Shown here: piece after piece, positions 23,527 through 32,205 of the stretch | Numbering within the stretch: position 1 is the stretch's first letter | Layout: each line of letters begins with the position of its first letter | NCBI GenBank assembly: GCA_902535155.1 | Contig: CACASB010000003.1 | Span: 1-55,000 of the forward strand | Direction of reading: 5' to 3' | DNA from: an uncultured Pelagibacteraceae bacterium | GTDB taxonomy: Bacteria > Pseudomonadota > Alphaproteobacteria > Pelagibacterales > Pelagibacteraceae | DNA: 55,000 bases | Notes under the pieces: model-generated | The model's input: the letters and a program-made list of their open reading frames with translations, nothing else | What the model was told of the DNA's origin: nothing | Database searches by the model: none | Made by a program: the position numbers and the translations under genes

Positions 23527-25254
23527 CTATTTTTTTACTTTTTTATTGATAAGTTTATCAGACAATGATGAAAAAGGTAAGTTTTTTCCTGATAGTGGCG
23601 AGCTAAACTTGGATACTGCCTCTTTATTTTGTAATTCCTCTAGTAGTTTAATACTTAATGACACCTTTCTTTTTTCCATATTTAATTCAGATATTGCAGC
23701 GTCAATTCTTTCACCTCCAACAAACCTGGATGGTCTTGCATCAGAAGATGATACTGCAATCTGTGATTTTTTAATGTGCAAATTTAATTCACATCCCTCT
23801 GGTTGAACTGTTAAACCCTTATTATCTGATGAAAGTACTTTAACCGTTATTGTGTCATTGATTTTTTTGTCTTTAAAATAATCAAAGGGATCTTTTTGAG
23901 TTTGTTTCAAACCAACCCTTACTTTCTGTAAATCTTTTTTAATTTCTAATAATCTAACTGTTAATTTATCTTTTAATTTAAAATTTTTTGCTACCTCCTC
24001 AGGAATACCCGAATAACTTAAATCATTAAAATGTAAGAAAGCATCAATTTCATATTCATCTAATTTTAAATAAATTGCATATTCATTCATGCTACTAATT
24101 GTGCCGCTTATATCAGAGCCAACAGGATTATTTTTTTCAAGCTGATCAAAAGGATTCTCTTTTGTCAATCTATAGGATATAGCTATTCTTCTTTTATCTT
24201 TATCTATCTCGGTTATAACGCAATTTATTTTATCCCCAACTTTAAAAAATTTTTTGGGAGAAACATTTTTTCTAGACCAACTAATCTCGCTAGAATGAAG
24301 TAAAGTTGTTAACCCTGGCTCCAATTCAGCAAAAACACCAAAATCCATAATTTTGATAACTTTTACTTCATATTTTTCGTTTAGTTTGTAATTTGTAATT
24401 TTTTCAAACGGATCTGGAGATAATTGTTTGATACTACATCCAATTTGTAACTTTTCTTTATCAACTGAAATAATCAACAAATCGTGCTTATCACCGATAT
24501 TAAATACTTCTTCAGGGTGATTTACTCTTGAATAGCTTATTTCTTGTAAATGCACTAAACAATCAAGTTCGTTGTTCACATTAAAAAAACATCCAAACGA
24601 ACTATATCCTTTCACAATAGCATTTTTAATAATTTGACCTTCTTTATATTTTTCTATAATTTTTGCTTTGCTCTCTTTTTTTCCAGAAGAAATTATTTGT
24701 CTTCTTGAAACACATGCATTACCTCTAATTTTATCCATTTTAATTAATGCAAACTTCTGAGGTTCGTTTATCAAATGGGAGACATCTTTTATCGGCACGT
24801 CAGATATCTGTGAGCCTGGACAAAACATTAAGGATCCGGTATCTATATGCTCAACTATTACTCCACCTTTACATTTACTTGTAATTTTGCCCATAATTGG
24901 TTCGTTGTCTTCGAAAGCTTTCACTAAAATATCCCAACCCTTTATTTTTTGAGCTTTACTAGCAGATACAACTACTTCTCCATTTTTATCCTCTATTCGC
25001 TCTAATAAAACGTGTATCTTTTCTCCAATTTTAATTTTATGTTCTTGACCTAGAGTTTTTAACTCATTTATGTCAATCATTGCCTCTGACTTTAGGCCAT
25101 CTGTATGCAACCATACATACTTCTCACCCACCTTGGTAACAGTTCCTTCAATAATCTTGCCTTCAATTAGACTTTGAGATTTTGAAATTTGATTATCAAG
25201 GAGTTTTTCAAATTCTTTTGATGCGGCTGTGTTTGTTTCTTTATAAATTTCCAT
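23527..25254 (-). CDS. rpsA: 30S ribosomal protein S1
   Basis: Binds mRNA on the 30S subunit and helps initiation on mRNAs with weak Shine-Dalgarno, the rule in this genome. 575 residues with six S1 OB repeats; clear repeat signatures include IEGTVTKVGEKYVWLHTDG, IIKNAIVKGYSSFGCFFNV, EVKVIKIMDFGVFAELEPG and ISGTISSMNEYAIYLKLDE. The C-terminal tail is lysine-rich. A hairpin lies eight bases upstream of the start. In many proteobacteria cmk precedes rpsA; here aroA is the next gene upstream and cmk is absent. Confidence 0.97.
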   Translation of the reverse strand: MEIYKETNTAASKEFEKLLDNQISKSQSLIEGKIIEGTVTKVGEKYVWLHTDGLKSEAMIDINELKTLGQEHKIKIGEKIHVLLERIEDKNGEVVVSASKAQKIKGWDILVKAFEDNEPIMGKITSKCKGGVIVEHIDTGSLMFCPGSQISDVPIKDVSHLINEPQKFALIKMDKIRGNACVSRRQIISSGKKESKAKIIEKYKEGQIIKNAIVKGYSSFGCFFNVNNELDCLVHLQEISYSRVNHPEEVFNIGDKHDLLIISVDKEKLQIGCSIKQLSPDPFEKITNYKLNEKYEVKVIKIMDFGVFAELEPGLTTLLHSSEISWSRKNVSPKKFFKVGDKINCVITEIDKDKRRIAISYRLTKENPFDQLEKNNPVGSDISGTISSMNEYAIYLKLDEYEIDAFLHFNDLSYSGIPEEVAKNFKLKDKLTVRLLEIKKDLQKVRVGLKQTQKDPFDYFKDKKINDTITVKVLSSDNKGLTVQPEGCELNLHIKKSQIAVSSSDARPSRFVGGERIDAAISELNMEKRKVSLSIKLLEELQNKEAVSKFSSPLSGKNLPFSSLSDKLINKKVKK

Positions 25255-25261
25255 TAATTAT

Positions 25262-25278
25262 TAAAAGATGAGCTTTTA
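25262..25278 (-). promoter_or_regulatory. Hairpin just upstream of rpsA
   Basis: A perfect 6-bp stem (TAAAAG/CTTTTA) with a 5-nt loop lies 7 bases before the rpsA ATG on the minus strand. S1 controls its own translation in other bacteria through a leader fold, so this may act in the same way. Evidence is position and symmetry only. Confidence 0.3.
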
Positions 25279-25373
25279 GAGAAAATTATTAAATTAATCA
25301 AGAAACAAAAAAAAATTAAATTACCTTAAAATTCAACAATTTTTGAGGCACGGTGTTGATTTTTTCTATATAT

Positions 25374-26696
25374 TTAGAATTCATAGCCTAATTTTCTCAA
25401 AATCTTTAAAAAAGAAGGGAATGAACTAGTGTGTGACTCCATATCTTCGATAATCCATTCTCCACCCAAAGTTAAAGCAGCGATTACAGAAGTCATGAAT
25501 ACTCTATGATCCTTTCGATAATTATTAATTATAATTTTTTTTTTTATATTTAAATTTGGATTTCCATAAATTTTAATAGAACCAATACCTAATTTTACTT
25601 TAACCCCCATCTTTTTTAAAATTTTTGATGCTAATTTAAGTCTTGGACTTTCTTTTTTATTTAGTTCTTCCAGTTTTTTAAAAACAGATACACCAGAAGC
25701 CTTGCTTGCAAGCAAAAAAATTACTAAAAATTCATCAATTGCATTACTGTTAAGTTTAACTGGACAATTTATTGGTTTAAAAGAGCTTTGACTTTTCACA
25801 CATATATCCGCAACTGGTTCACCATATAAAGTTTTTTTATTTACTAATTTAACATTTGCACCCATTTTATTTACTATTTTAATAAAACCTGTTCTTGATT
25901 CATTTATATTAACGTTTTTAATTTTAAGTTTAGATTTTTTTGATAATAGAGTTAAAATAATAAAAAAAGCGCTCGAACTAATATCTCCAGGGATTAAGTA
26001 TTTAAATGACTTAAATTGTTTTTCTCCAGTAATTTTGATTAAATCATAATTTTTTTTTCTAATTGTCTTTATAGGTAAATTTAAATATTTTAAAAATAAT
26101 TCAGTATGATTTCTCGATTTTTTTGCTTTAATGACTGTTGTGCCAGGAGTATTAAGAGCAGCTAGTATTACTGCACTCTTGCACTGTGCTGACCCTCGAT
26201 TTTCAATATAATTAATTGGTTTTAAAAATTCACATCCTAAAATTTTTAAAGGAAGTTTGCTTTTTCTATTTGATTTAAAATTAGCACCAAATTTCTCTAA
26301 AGGAGATATTACTCTTAAAAAATCTCTTCTAGAAAGACTTTTATCTCCGAATATCTTTATTTCATATGGTGATTTAATTAATAGTCCAAGCAAAAGTCTA
26401 GCAAAAGTCCCTGAGTTCCCAGCATTAATTGAAATTCCCTTTTTATAATTAAAACTATTTAGGCCAGCACCGTATATGAAACACTTATTATATTTTAAAA
26501 TTATATTAATACCCAGTTTTTTAAGACCATTTATCGTACTTAAAATATCCCCAGATTTAGGTAAGTTATATATTGTGGACTTACCAAAAGATTGTGAGCT
26601 TATAAGCAAGGATCTGATAGATAAGCTTTTATCTCCATCAACTTTTATAATTTTATTAAAATTACATATCTTTTTTTTTATTACTAATCTTACCAT
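25374..26696 (-). CDS. aroA: 5-enolpyruvylshikimate-3-phosphate synthase
   Basis: Joins PEP and shikimate-3-phosphate in the shikimate pathway. 440 residues. N-terminal substrate loop GDKSLSIRSLL, PEP loop INAGNSGTFARLLLG, RGSAQCKSAVILAAL, and the C-terminal region with NYRKDHRVFMTSVIAAL are all present. The loop reads N-A-G-N-S-G-T where class I has NAGTA, suggesting a class II-like type, though this is inference from one loop. lptB ends 4 bp away upstream in the same direction. Confidence 0.95.
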   Translation of the reverse strand: MVRLVIKKKICNFNKIIKVDGDKSLSIRSLLISSQSFGKSTIYNLPKSGDILSTINGLKKLGINIILKYNKCFIYGAGLNSFNYKKGISINAGNSGTFARLLLGLLIKSPYEIKIFGDKSLSRRDFLRVISPLEKFGANFKSNRKSKLPLKILGCEFLKPINYIENRGSAQCKSAVILAALNTPGTTVIKAKKSRNHTELFLKYLNLPIKTIRKKNYDLIKITGEKQFKSFKYLIPGDISSSAFFIILTLLSKKSKLKIKNVNINESRTGFIKIVNKMGANVKLVNKKTLYGEPVADICVKSQSSFKPINCPVKLNSNAIDEFLVIFLLASKASGVSVFKKLEELNKKESPRLKLASKILKKMGVKVKLGIGSIKIYGNPNLNIKKKIIINNYRKDHRVFMTSVIAALTLGGEWIIEDMESHTSSFPSFLKILRKLGYEF

Positions 26697-26700
26697 TTAC

Positions 26701-27477
26701 TTAATTGATTTTAAAAGAGTCACCAAAATAAGCAGTTTTAGCATTTTGGTTTTGTATAAGCTCTGAAGGGGTGCCTTTTGCAATTACTTTACCTTCTGAT
26801 AGAACCATGGCAATATCAACACAAGTAAGCAGGTCTCTTGCTTGGTGATCGCATATGCAAATTGTAATTTTATTTTCATACTGTAAATTAACAATAATTT
26901 GTTGTAACATTTTAATCGTCATTACATCAAGTGCTGCAAAACACTCATCTAAGAGAAGCAACTCTGGATCACCTAACAAAGCCATTCCGATAACCAACTT
27001 TTTTTTTTGACCTCCAGATAAAAATTTTGCCTTAATATCTCTAATTTGATTTAACTCAAATTTTGATATTAAGTAATTGATTTTTTCATCTCTTTTTCTG
27101 TGATCAATTAGTAAAATTTCAGCTACTGCCATTAAATTTTCATACAATGTCATGTCATAAAAGTATCCACCATACTGAGGTACATAACCTATTTTAAACT
27201 TTGAGGTTCTTAAAAAAATTGGATATTCATTTACATTCTCATCTCTAATAATGATATCACCCTTATCAGGTTTTATTAAACCAGTGATTAAGTTAAATAT
27301 AGTTGATTTACCCACACCATTAGGTCCCAACATTCCAAAAATTTCACCTTGATTTATTTCAAAACTTATATTCTCCAATATTTGTCTTTTTTCGAATGAC
27401 AAACTAATATTTTGAAATCTCAATATAGATTGTTTCTTTTTAAAACTTTTAATACGGAATTTTTTAATTATTGCCAT
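26701..27477 (-). CDS. lptB: LPS transport ABC ATPase LptB
   Basis: ATPase of the LptB2FGC complex that pulls LPS out of the inner membrane. 258 residues. Walker A GPNGVGKST at 51-59, Q loop near YVPQYGGYF, signature LSGGQKKK, Walker B LLLLDECFAALD and switch His in ICICDHQ. The residue after the Walker B Glu is Cys where Pro is common. The N-terminus has about 18 additional lysine-rich residues. lptC precedes it with a 14-nt overlap; lptA was not seen between them. Confidence 0.9.
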   Translation of the reverse strand: MAIIKKFRIKSFKKKQSILRFQNISLSFEKRQILENISFEINQGEIFGMLGPNGVGKSTIFNLITGLIKPDKGDIIIRDENVNEYPIFLRTSKFKIGYVPQYGGYFYDMTLYENLMAVAEILLIDHRKRDEKINYLISKFELNQIRDIKAKFLSGGQKKKLVIGMALLGDPELLLLDECFAALDVMTIKMLQQIIVNLQYENKITICICDHQARDLLTCVDIAMVLSEGKVIAKGTPSELIQNQNAKTAYFGDSFKIN

Positions 27478-28063
27478 TTTCTATAATACTTTTAACAAGA
27501 ACTTTATTAATTTCATCGTTCATTTTAATTTTTGTAGTTTTATTTAAAAAATCTATTAATACTTTATCAGCAAATAAATTAGATAATTTACTTTTAAATC
27601 TAACATCATCATATAAGGTTGCCAAATGGTTTTTAAAAGAGAGATCGAGATATTCAGAATTAATTATATTTTCGTTATAAATCATTTTTACTGAACCATT
27701 AAAAGACGTGTCGTTATTTTCATCATTATAATTCGCTTTGTTAGAACTTATGAATATTTTTTCATTGTTAGATAAGTAAATTATTGCAGTAACTTTATCC
27801 ATCAGTATGAGATTTGATTTTTCTGAACTAAGCACCCCGAATTCTGATTTTATATGATATTTATTACCTTTATTGTCCTCAGATAAATAACTCATATCCG
27901 TTATTAAATCATCAGAACTGTTTAAAATATTTACATCATTTTTATTGTTTTCAATTTTAGCGATTTCTTTATCATTGCTACTAAAATAAAAAAAATAAAT
28001 ATACAAAATTAAAAATATTATTGTTACAGCGAGCAAAACTTGCATGTAAATTTTTTTGTCCAT
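27464..28063 (-). CDS. lptC: LptC-like periplasmic LPS transport protein
   Basis: 199-residue bitopic protein: one N-terminal membrane helix (residues 7-27) and a periplasmic beta-rich domain as in LptC, bridging LptBFG and LptA. The repeated short strands (KYHIKSEFGVLSSEKSNLILMDKV, trimmed here, and NEKIFISSNKANYNDEN) resemble the LptC/LptA jelly roll. LptC is poorly conserved, so the call relies on topology, length and position between kdsD and lptB. Start is adjacent to the kdsD stop. Confidence 0.8.
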   Translation of the reverse strand: MDKKIYMQVLLAVTIIFLILYIYFFYFSSNDKEIAKIENNKNDVNILNSSDDLITDMSYLSEDNKGNKYHIKSEFGVLSSEKSNLILMDKVTAIIYLSNNEKIFISSNKANYNDENNDTSFNGSVKMIYNENIINSEYLDLSFKNHLATLYDDVRFKSKLSNLFADKVLIDFLNKTTKIKMNDEINKVLVKSIIENGNN

Positions 28064-29044
28064 TTATTGTATGTTATTCTCTAAAATATTGTGAATGTGT
28101 AATATACCAACTGTTTTATTTTTGTATTTTTTATTGTGCACACATAATGAAGTTATTCTCTTCGAATTCATTAAAGATAAAGCTTTTGCTGCTAAAATTT
28201 CTTTTTCTACAGAAATTGGTTTTTTTGTCATGACGTGTTTGACTTTCATATTGTCTAAGTTTCCCTTTTTTTCACTCACCCTTCTAATTTGCCCATCTGT
28301 TATAATTCCACTTGTTTTTTTTGATTTATTTTGAACAACCAACACACCAAGTTTTTTTTTCGTAATGATCTTTAAAGCAGACCACATGTTAGTATTTTCG
28401 CTAATAAATGGTATTTTGTTTCCTTTTAACATTAAATCTTCAACTGTTTTTAGTTTTGCACCAATACTTCCAGATGGATGAAATTTTTTAAAATCTTTCT
28501 CACCAAATTTTTTTTGTTTCATTGTAGATATGGCGATTGCATCCCCAATTGCTAATTGCATTATAGTAGACGATGTTGGTACTATATTACCTGGTCCAGC
28601 CTCTTTTACTTCTGGTAACAGAATCTTTATATCTGAGTTTCTATAAAGTAGAGAATTTTTTTTTGAAACTATACCAATCAATATTATATTTTTATTTCTA
28701 TTAGCATATTGAATTATATTTTTAAGTTCTGAGGACTCACCACTGTTACTAATTAAAATTAAAATATCGTTAGAGCTTATTTGACCCAAGTCACCATGTG
28801 AACAAGAGCTTGCATCTACAAAAAAAGATGGCGTTCCTACAGATGAAAGTGTTGAAGATATTTTCTTAGCTATTATACCAGACTTACCAACACCTGATAA
28901 TATTATTTTACCTCTTTTACAGTTGATAATAGCGTTAATTACTTTGTTGAAGTTTTCGTCAATTGATGATCTCAACTTTTGCAAGGACTTTATTTCTGAA
29001 TATATAACTTCCTTTGCTATTTTTTTAAATTTGTTATTCTTCAT
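28064..29044 (-). CDS. kdsD: Arabinose-5-phosphate isomerase
   Basis: Converts ribulose-5-phosphate to arabinose-5-phosphate for Kdo, the LPS core sugar. 326 residues from ATG 29044: SIS domain with GKIILSGVGKSGIIAKK, the metal/histidine segment SSCSHGDLGQIS, LISNSGESSEL, PTSSTIMQLAIGDA and FHPSGSIG; then two CBS domains (about 205-326). The upstream in-frame ATG 29074 would overlap the previous gene by 31 nt and adds nothing conserved. TAATG overlap with the RNase D-like gene. Fits with lptC-lptB downstream and kdsB at 34.9 kb. Confidence 0.94.
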   Translation of the reverse strand: MKNNKFKKIAKEVIYSEIKSLQKLRSSIDENFNKVINAIINCKRGKIILSGVGKSGIIAKKISSTLSSVGTPSFFVDASSCSHGDLGQISSNDILILISNSGESSELKNIIQYANRNKNIILIGIVSKKNSLLYRNSDIKILLPEVKEAGPGNIVPTSSTIMQLAIGDAIAISTMKQKKFGEKDFKKFHPSGSIGAKLKTVEDLMLKGNKIPFISENTNMWSALKIITKKKLGVLVVQNKSKKTSGIITDGQIRRVSEKKGNLDNMKVKHVMTKKPISVEKEILAAKALSLMNSKRITSLCVHNKKYKNKTVGILHIHNILENNIQ

Positions 29045-29649
29045 TAATGAGACCAAATATCGTCCGTAAAACATTCAAGATCTAAATCAACTCTTGTTTT
29101 TAAATATTTTAAACAATCTTGATAAAGATTTAAACGATTTTCCCTTATGAGCATTTTATTTAATGCCTCGTTAATTTTATGTAAATAAATAACATCATTA
29201 GCACAGTACTTAATTTGAGCAGATGAAAGCTCTCCCCCAAAATCTGACGATTGATATTGCTTACTTATATCAACTCCTACAAATTCTTTAATTAAATCCT
29301 TAAGACCATGTCTATCAGTATATTTACGAATAAGTTTTGATTGAAGTTTAGTATCCTCAATATTTTCAACATCAACATTTAAATAATTTTTTATAAATAC
29401 TAAATCTGACCTCGCATAGTGAAAAATTTTAGTAATTAATTTATTTGATAAGATTTTTTTAAGATTTGGCGCCTCGTAGGAAGATCTATCTAGTTGTATA
29501 ATATGCGCATCGGATTTTCCAGATGAAATTTGTACAAGACATAATTTGTCTCTTAAAAAATTTAGCCCCATGAATTCACAATCAATAGCAATCTTATTGC
29601 CAAACTCCAAATCTTTTGGTAAATCATTTTTGTGAAGTTTAATATCCAT
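29044..29649 (-). CDS. RNase D-like 3'-5' exonuclease
   Basis: 201-residue DEDD exonuclease with a single catalytic domain and no HRDC domains, unlike full-length RNase D (about 375 aa). Asp and Glu sit in IAIDCEFMGL, the second Asp region in IFHYARSDLVFI, and the third in QIKYCANDVIYL. Short proteins of this kind are usual in alphaproteobacteria and may trim tRNA or other RNA 3' ends. It is divergent from the NDUFA9-like gene with only 26 bp between start codons. Confidence 0.88.
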   Translation of the reverse strand: MDIKLHKNDLPKDLEFGNKIAIDCEFMGLNFLRDKLCLVQISSGKSDAHIIQLDRSSYEAPNLKKILSNKLITKIFHYARSDLVFIKNYLNVDVENIEDTKLQSKLIRKYTDRHGLKDLIKEFVGVDISKQYQSSDFGGELSSAQIKYCANDVIYLHKINEALNKMLIRENRLNLYQDCLKYLKTRVDLDLECFTDDIWSH

Positions 29650-29675
29650 AATATTTATTAATACATATTATATAT

Positions 29676-30629
29676 ATGAAACCAAAAAATTGTCTAATTT
29701 TTGGCGCCAGTGGTCAAATTGGTCGAAACCTCATTAGAGGTCTTACAATGAAAAATTTGAAAGTAACAGCTGTAACTAGAAATCTACATCAGAAAGGTTA
29801 TATTCTTAAAACTCAAGCAAATCCTGGATATTTAGAAATAGTTGAGGCAAATATGTTTGATCTTCCAAAGATTGAGGAGCTAGTAGTTAAATCGGATGTA
29901 TGTATAAATTTAATCGGAATCTTATTTGAAAAGGGTAAGAATAATTTTACAAATATTCATGAAAAGTTTCCTAGTATGCTCTCAAAACTTTGTTACAAGC
30001 ATAATGTAAATAAATTTATTCATATTTCTGCATTAGGAATAGAAAAAGCAGTAAATTCTAAATATGCTAAAAGTAAGTTAAATGGCGAAGATGGAATAAA
30101 AAAAAATTTTAAAGATGCTATTATTTTAAAACCTTCAATTATTTACTCTGTAGATGATAACTTTACGACAATGTTAATGAGTTTATTCAATATTTTGCCA
30201 ATTTTCCCTTTATATTATCAGGGAAAAACTAAGTTTATGCCCCTTCACTGTAAGGATATTTGCAATTTAATAATAGATCTTGTTGAAAATAACACAAAGG
30301 GAGAAACGATGGAGTGTGTTGGACCAGAAGAACTTTCTTTTAAACAAATCATTGAAACATTGCTTAAATTAATTGAAAAAAAAAGATTGCTAATTCCTAT
30401 CCCTATATTTATTGCAAATATTATGGCAACTTTTTTTCAATGTTTACCAAAACCACCTATTACAAAAGATCAAATACAATTGTTGTTATACGATAATATC
30501 CCCTCTGGTAAATACAAAACAAATTTTGATTATGGAAATAACTTCCATTCTAAATTTGAAAATGAAGTTGAAAAATACTGTTATATGTGGAAAGATTCTG
30601 GTGAATACTCGAAAAAAAAATACAAATAA
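29676..30629 (+). CDS. NAD(P)-binding protein, NDUFA9-like
   Basis: 317-residue atypical short-chain dehydrogenase resembling complex I subunit NDUFA9 and alphaproteobacterial homologues. Rossmann loop IFGASGQIGRNL at the N-terminus, INLIGILFEKGKNNF, HISALGI and YAKSKLNGE (the Y-x-x-x-K catalytic pair), then FMPLHCKDICN. It may assist complex I assembly or act on a ubiquinone-related substrate; function is uncertain. A 50-aa membrane protein follows. Confidence 0.85.
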   Translation: MKPKNCLIFGASGQIGRNLIRGLTMKNLKVTAVTRNLHQKGYILKTQANPGYLEIVEANMFDLPKIEELVVKSDVCINLIGILFEKGKNNFTNIHEKFPSMLSKLCYKHNVNKFIHISALGIEKAVNSKYAKSKLNGEDGIKKNFKDAIILKPSIIYSVDDNFTTMLMSLFNILPIFPLYYQGKTKFMPLHCKDICNLIIDLVENNTKGETMECVGPEELSFKQIIETLLKLIEKKRLLIPIPIFIANIMATFFQCLPKPPITKDQIQLLLYDNIPSGKYKTNFDYGNNFHSKFENEVEKYCYMWKDSGEYSKKKYK

Positions 30630-30632
30630 AAT

Positions 30633-30785
30633 ATGATTGCCTGGATTATTTATATAATCGTAACATTAATATTATTTTTTATCATTTATATTGCTTTACT
30701 GGGGATAAATAGAGGGATTAAAGCAAAAAATATAATCAAGAAAAACATTATTAAGAATAAAGAAAATAAAAAAAAAAATTTTTAA
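30633..30785 (+). CDS. Small single-pass membrane protein, 50 aa
   Basis: ATG 30633 to TAA 30785. The first 25 residues (MIAWIIYIIVTLILFF and on) form one hydrophobic helix, followed by a strongly basic tail of lysines and asparagines (about residues 27-50), so the N-terminus would be inserted with the tail in the cytoplasm. It begins three bases after the NDUFA9-like stop and overlaps the convergent gcrA stop by 4 nt, a spacing typical of real genes here. Function is unknown; codon pattern is simple AT-rich, so a chance reading frame is possible. Confidence 0.5.
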   Translation: MIAWIIYIIVTLILFFIIYIALLGINRGIKAKNIIKKNIIKNKENKKKNF

Positions 30786-31270
30786 GCTGATTTGATTTTT
30801 TTTTGAATAAATTTTGGCACTTCATTATCTTTATCGATTGCATCGTCTTTTTTATTTTTGGGCTGAAATGCATACAATAAATGAAGTTTACAATATGAGA
30901 AATCTTTCAAAGAAGTTCTTCCACAAAAATAAAAATTTTCCTCGTTTGGATGACCTATTGGCCATTTACACGAATTCTCATCTAGTTCCTCTAATTGTTT
31001 TGGATTCTCAGGCTCAAAATCTTTATCTATTATTATAGATTTAAATTTTCCTCTTCTTACTTTTTTAAAATTTAAATTTTTTGATTTATTAATATTTTTA
31101 TTATTAGAACTTTTTTTAGCAATTATTTTTCCAGACAAATTAAGTCTATGTGCTTTTCCAATTACAGCGTTTCTACTAACTCCTCCCAATATTTCAGCAA
31201 TCTGGCTAGCAGTACTGCCTTTACCCCATAGGTCCTTTAACTTAGCAACTTTTTCATCAGTCCAACTCAT
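30782..31270 (-). CDS. gcrA: Cell-cycle regulator GcrA
   Basis: Alphaproteobacterial transcription factor that recruits sigma-70 at promoters, in Caulobacter in connection with CcrM methylation. 162 residues. N-terminal DNA-binding WTDEKVAKLKDLWGKG and GGVSRNAVIGKAHRLNLSG; a basic linker (about 50-85); C-terminal sigma-interacting zinc-like motif CKWPIGHPNEENFYFCG and SYCKLH. No CcrM-type adenine methylase is seen in this window; the only methylase is the C5 enzyme at 7.2 kb. Confidence 0.94.
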   Translation of the reverse strand: MSWTDEKVAKLKDLWGKGSTASQIAEILGGVSRNAVIGKAHRLNLSGKIIAKKSSNNKNINKSKNLNFKKVRRGKFKSIIIDKDFEPENPKQLEELDENSCKWPIGHPNEENFYFCGRTSLKDFSYCKLHLLYAFQPKNKKDDAIDKDNEVPKFIQKKIKSA

Positions 31271-31392
31271 TTACTATATTTTGTTATACATTTTTTTTTA
31301 AATACTATATGTAGTTTAAAGACAATTAAATATTAAACAAGCATATTATTTTATTTCTTCAAAATTTTTTTTAATTATTAACAAATATATTT

Positions 31393-32205
31393 ATGGTTGA
31401 TTTAAATACAAAGTACAAAATTGGTAAAAGAAGATTTGGTTTGATAAATTGGATAGGCTTCTATTCTCTTTACAAAAAAGAGACTCTTCGTTTTTTAATT
31501 GTGTTTGGTCAAACTGTTTTTGGACCTGTTTTAACCGGAATTCTATTTTTAATTGTAATTTCAATTGCTTGGGGTGAGGAAAGAGGCAATGTTTTAGGCT
31601 TACCGTTCATAATGTTTTTAGCTCCAGGGCTTATTTCAATGCAAGTAATCCAACAAGCTTTCTCTCATTCTTCCTCGTCAATATTGATGGGAAAAATGAT
31701 GGGCAACATAATAGATTTAATTGGAAGCCCATTGTCTGCAGCAGAAGTTACCTTAGGAATTATACTAGCTTCTGTAACAAGATCTCTTTTAATTTGCGTA
31801 GTTTCAATTATATGTTTTAATTTAATAGTAGAAGTAAACATTGTAAATTATTACTATTTTTTAATTTACTTATTACTCTCTTCATTTCTAATGGGTTCCT
31901 TGGGTTTTATAGCTGGAATGTGGGCTGAAAAATTTGATAACATGGCAACTGTTACCAATTTCTTTATCATACCATTATCATTTTTATCTGGTGCATTTTA
32001 TTCGATTGATAAATTACCTGAAATTATAAAAGTAGTAAGTACATACAATCCTTTTTTTCATATGATAGATGGTCTAAGATTCTCAATGATTGGTATTAGC
32101 GATGGACCAATAAATTTTGGACTTTTATATTTGTTATTTTTTAATTTAGTTTTGTGGTTAATTGCATATTATCTCTATAAAACAGGATATAAAATTAAAT
32201 CATGA
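31393..32205 (+). CDS. ABC-2 type transport permease
   Basis: 270-residue inner-membrane permease with six hydrophobic helices. The family markers are the segment FGPVLTGILFLIVI, MFLAPGLISMQVI and the conserved FIIPLSFLSGAFYSIDKLPE before the last helices, as in YadH-type exporters. The partner ATPase is not adjacent; it must be encoded elsewhere. Substrate is unknown. Its stop overlaps argD by 4 nt (ATGA), giving an unexpected link to arginine genes. Confidence 0.85.
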   Translation: MVDLNTKYKIGKRRFGLINWIGFYSLYKKETLRFLIVFGQTVFGPVLTGILFLIVISIAWGEERGNVLGLPFIMFLAPGLISMQVIQQAFSHSSSSILMGKMMGNIIDLIGSPLSAAEVTLGIILASVTRSLLICVVSIICFNLIVEVNIVNYYYFLIYLLLSSFLMGSLGFIAGMWAEKFDNMATVTNFFIIPLSFLSGAFYSIDKLPEIIKVVSTYNPFFHMIDGLRFSMIGISDGPINFGLLYLLFFNLVLWLIAYYLYKTGYKIKS

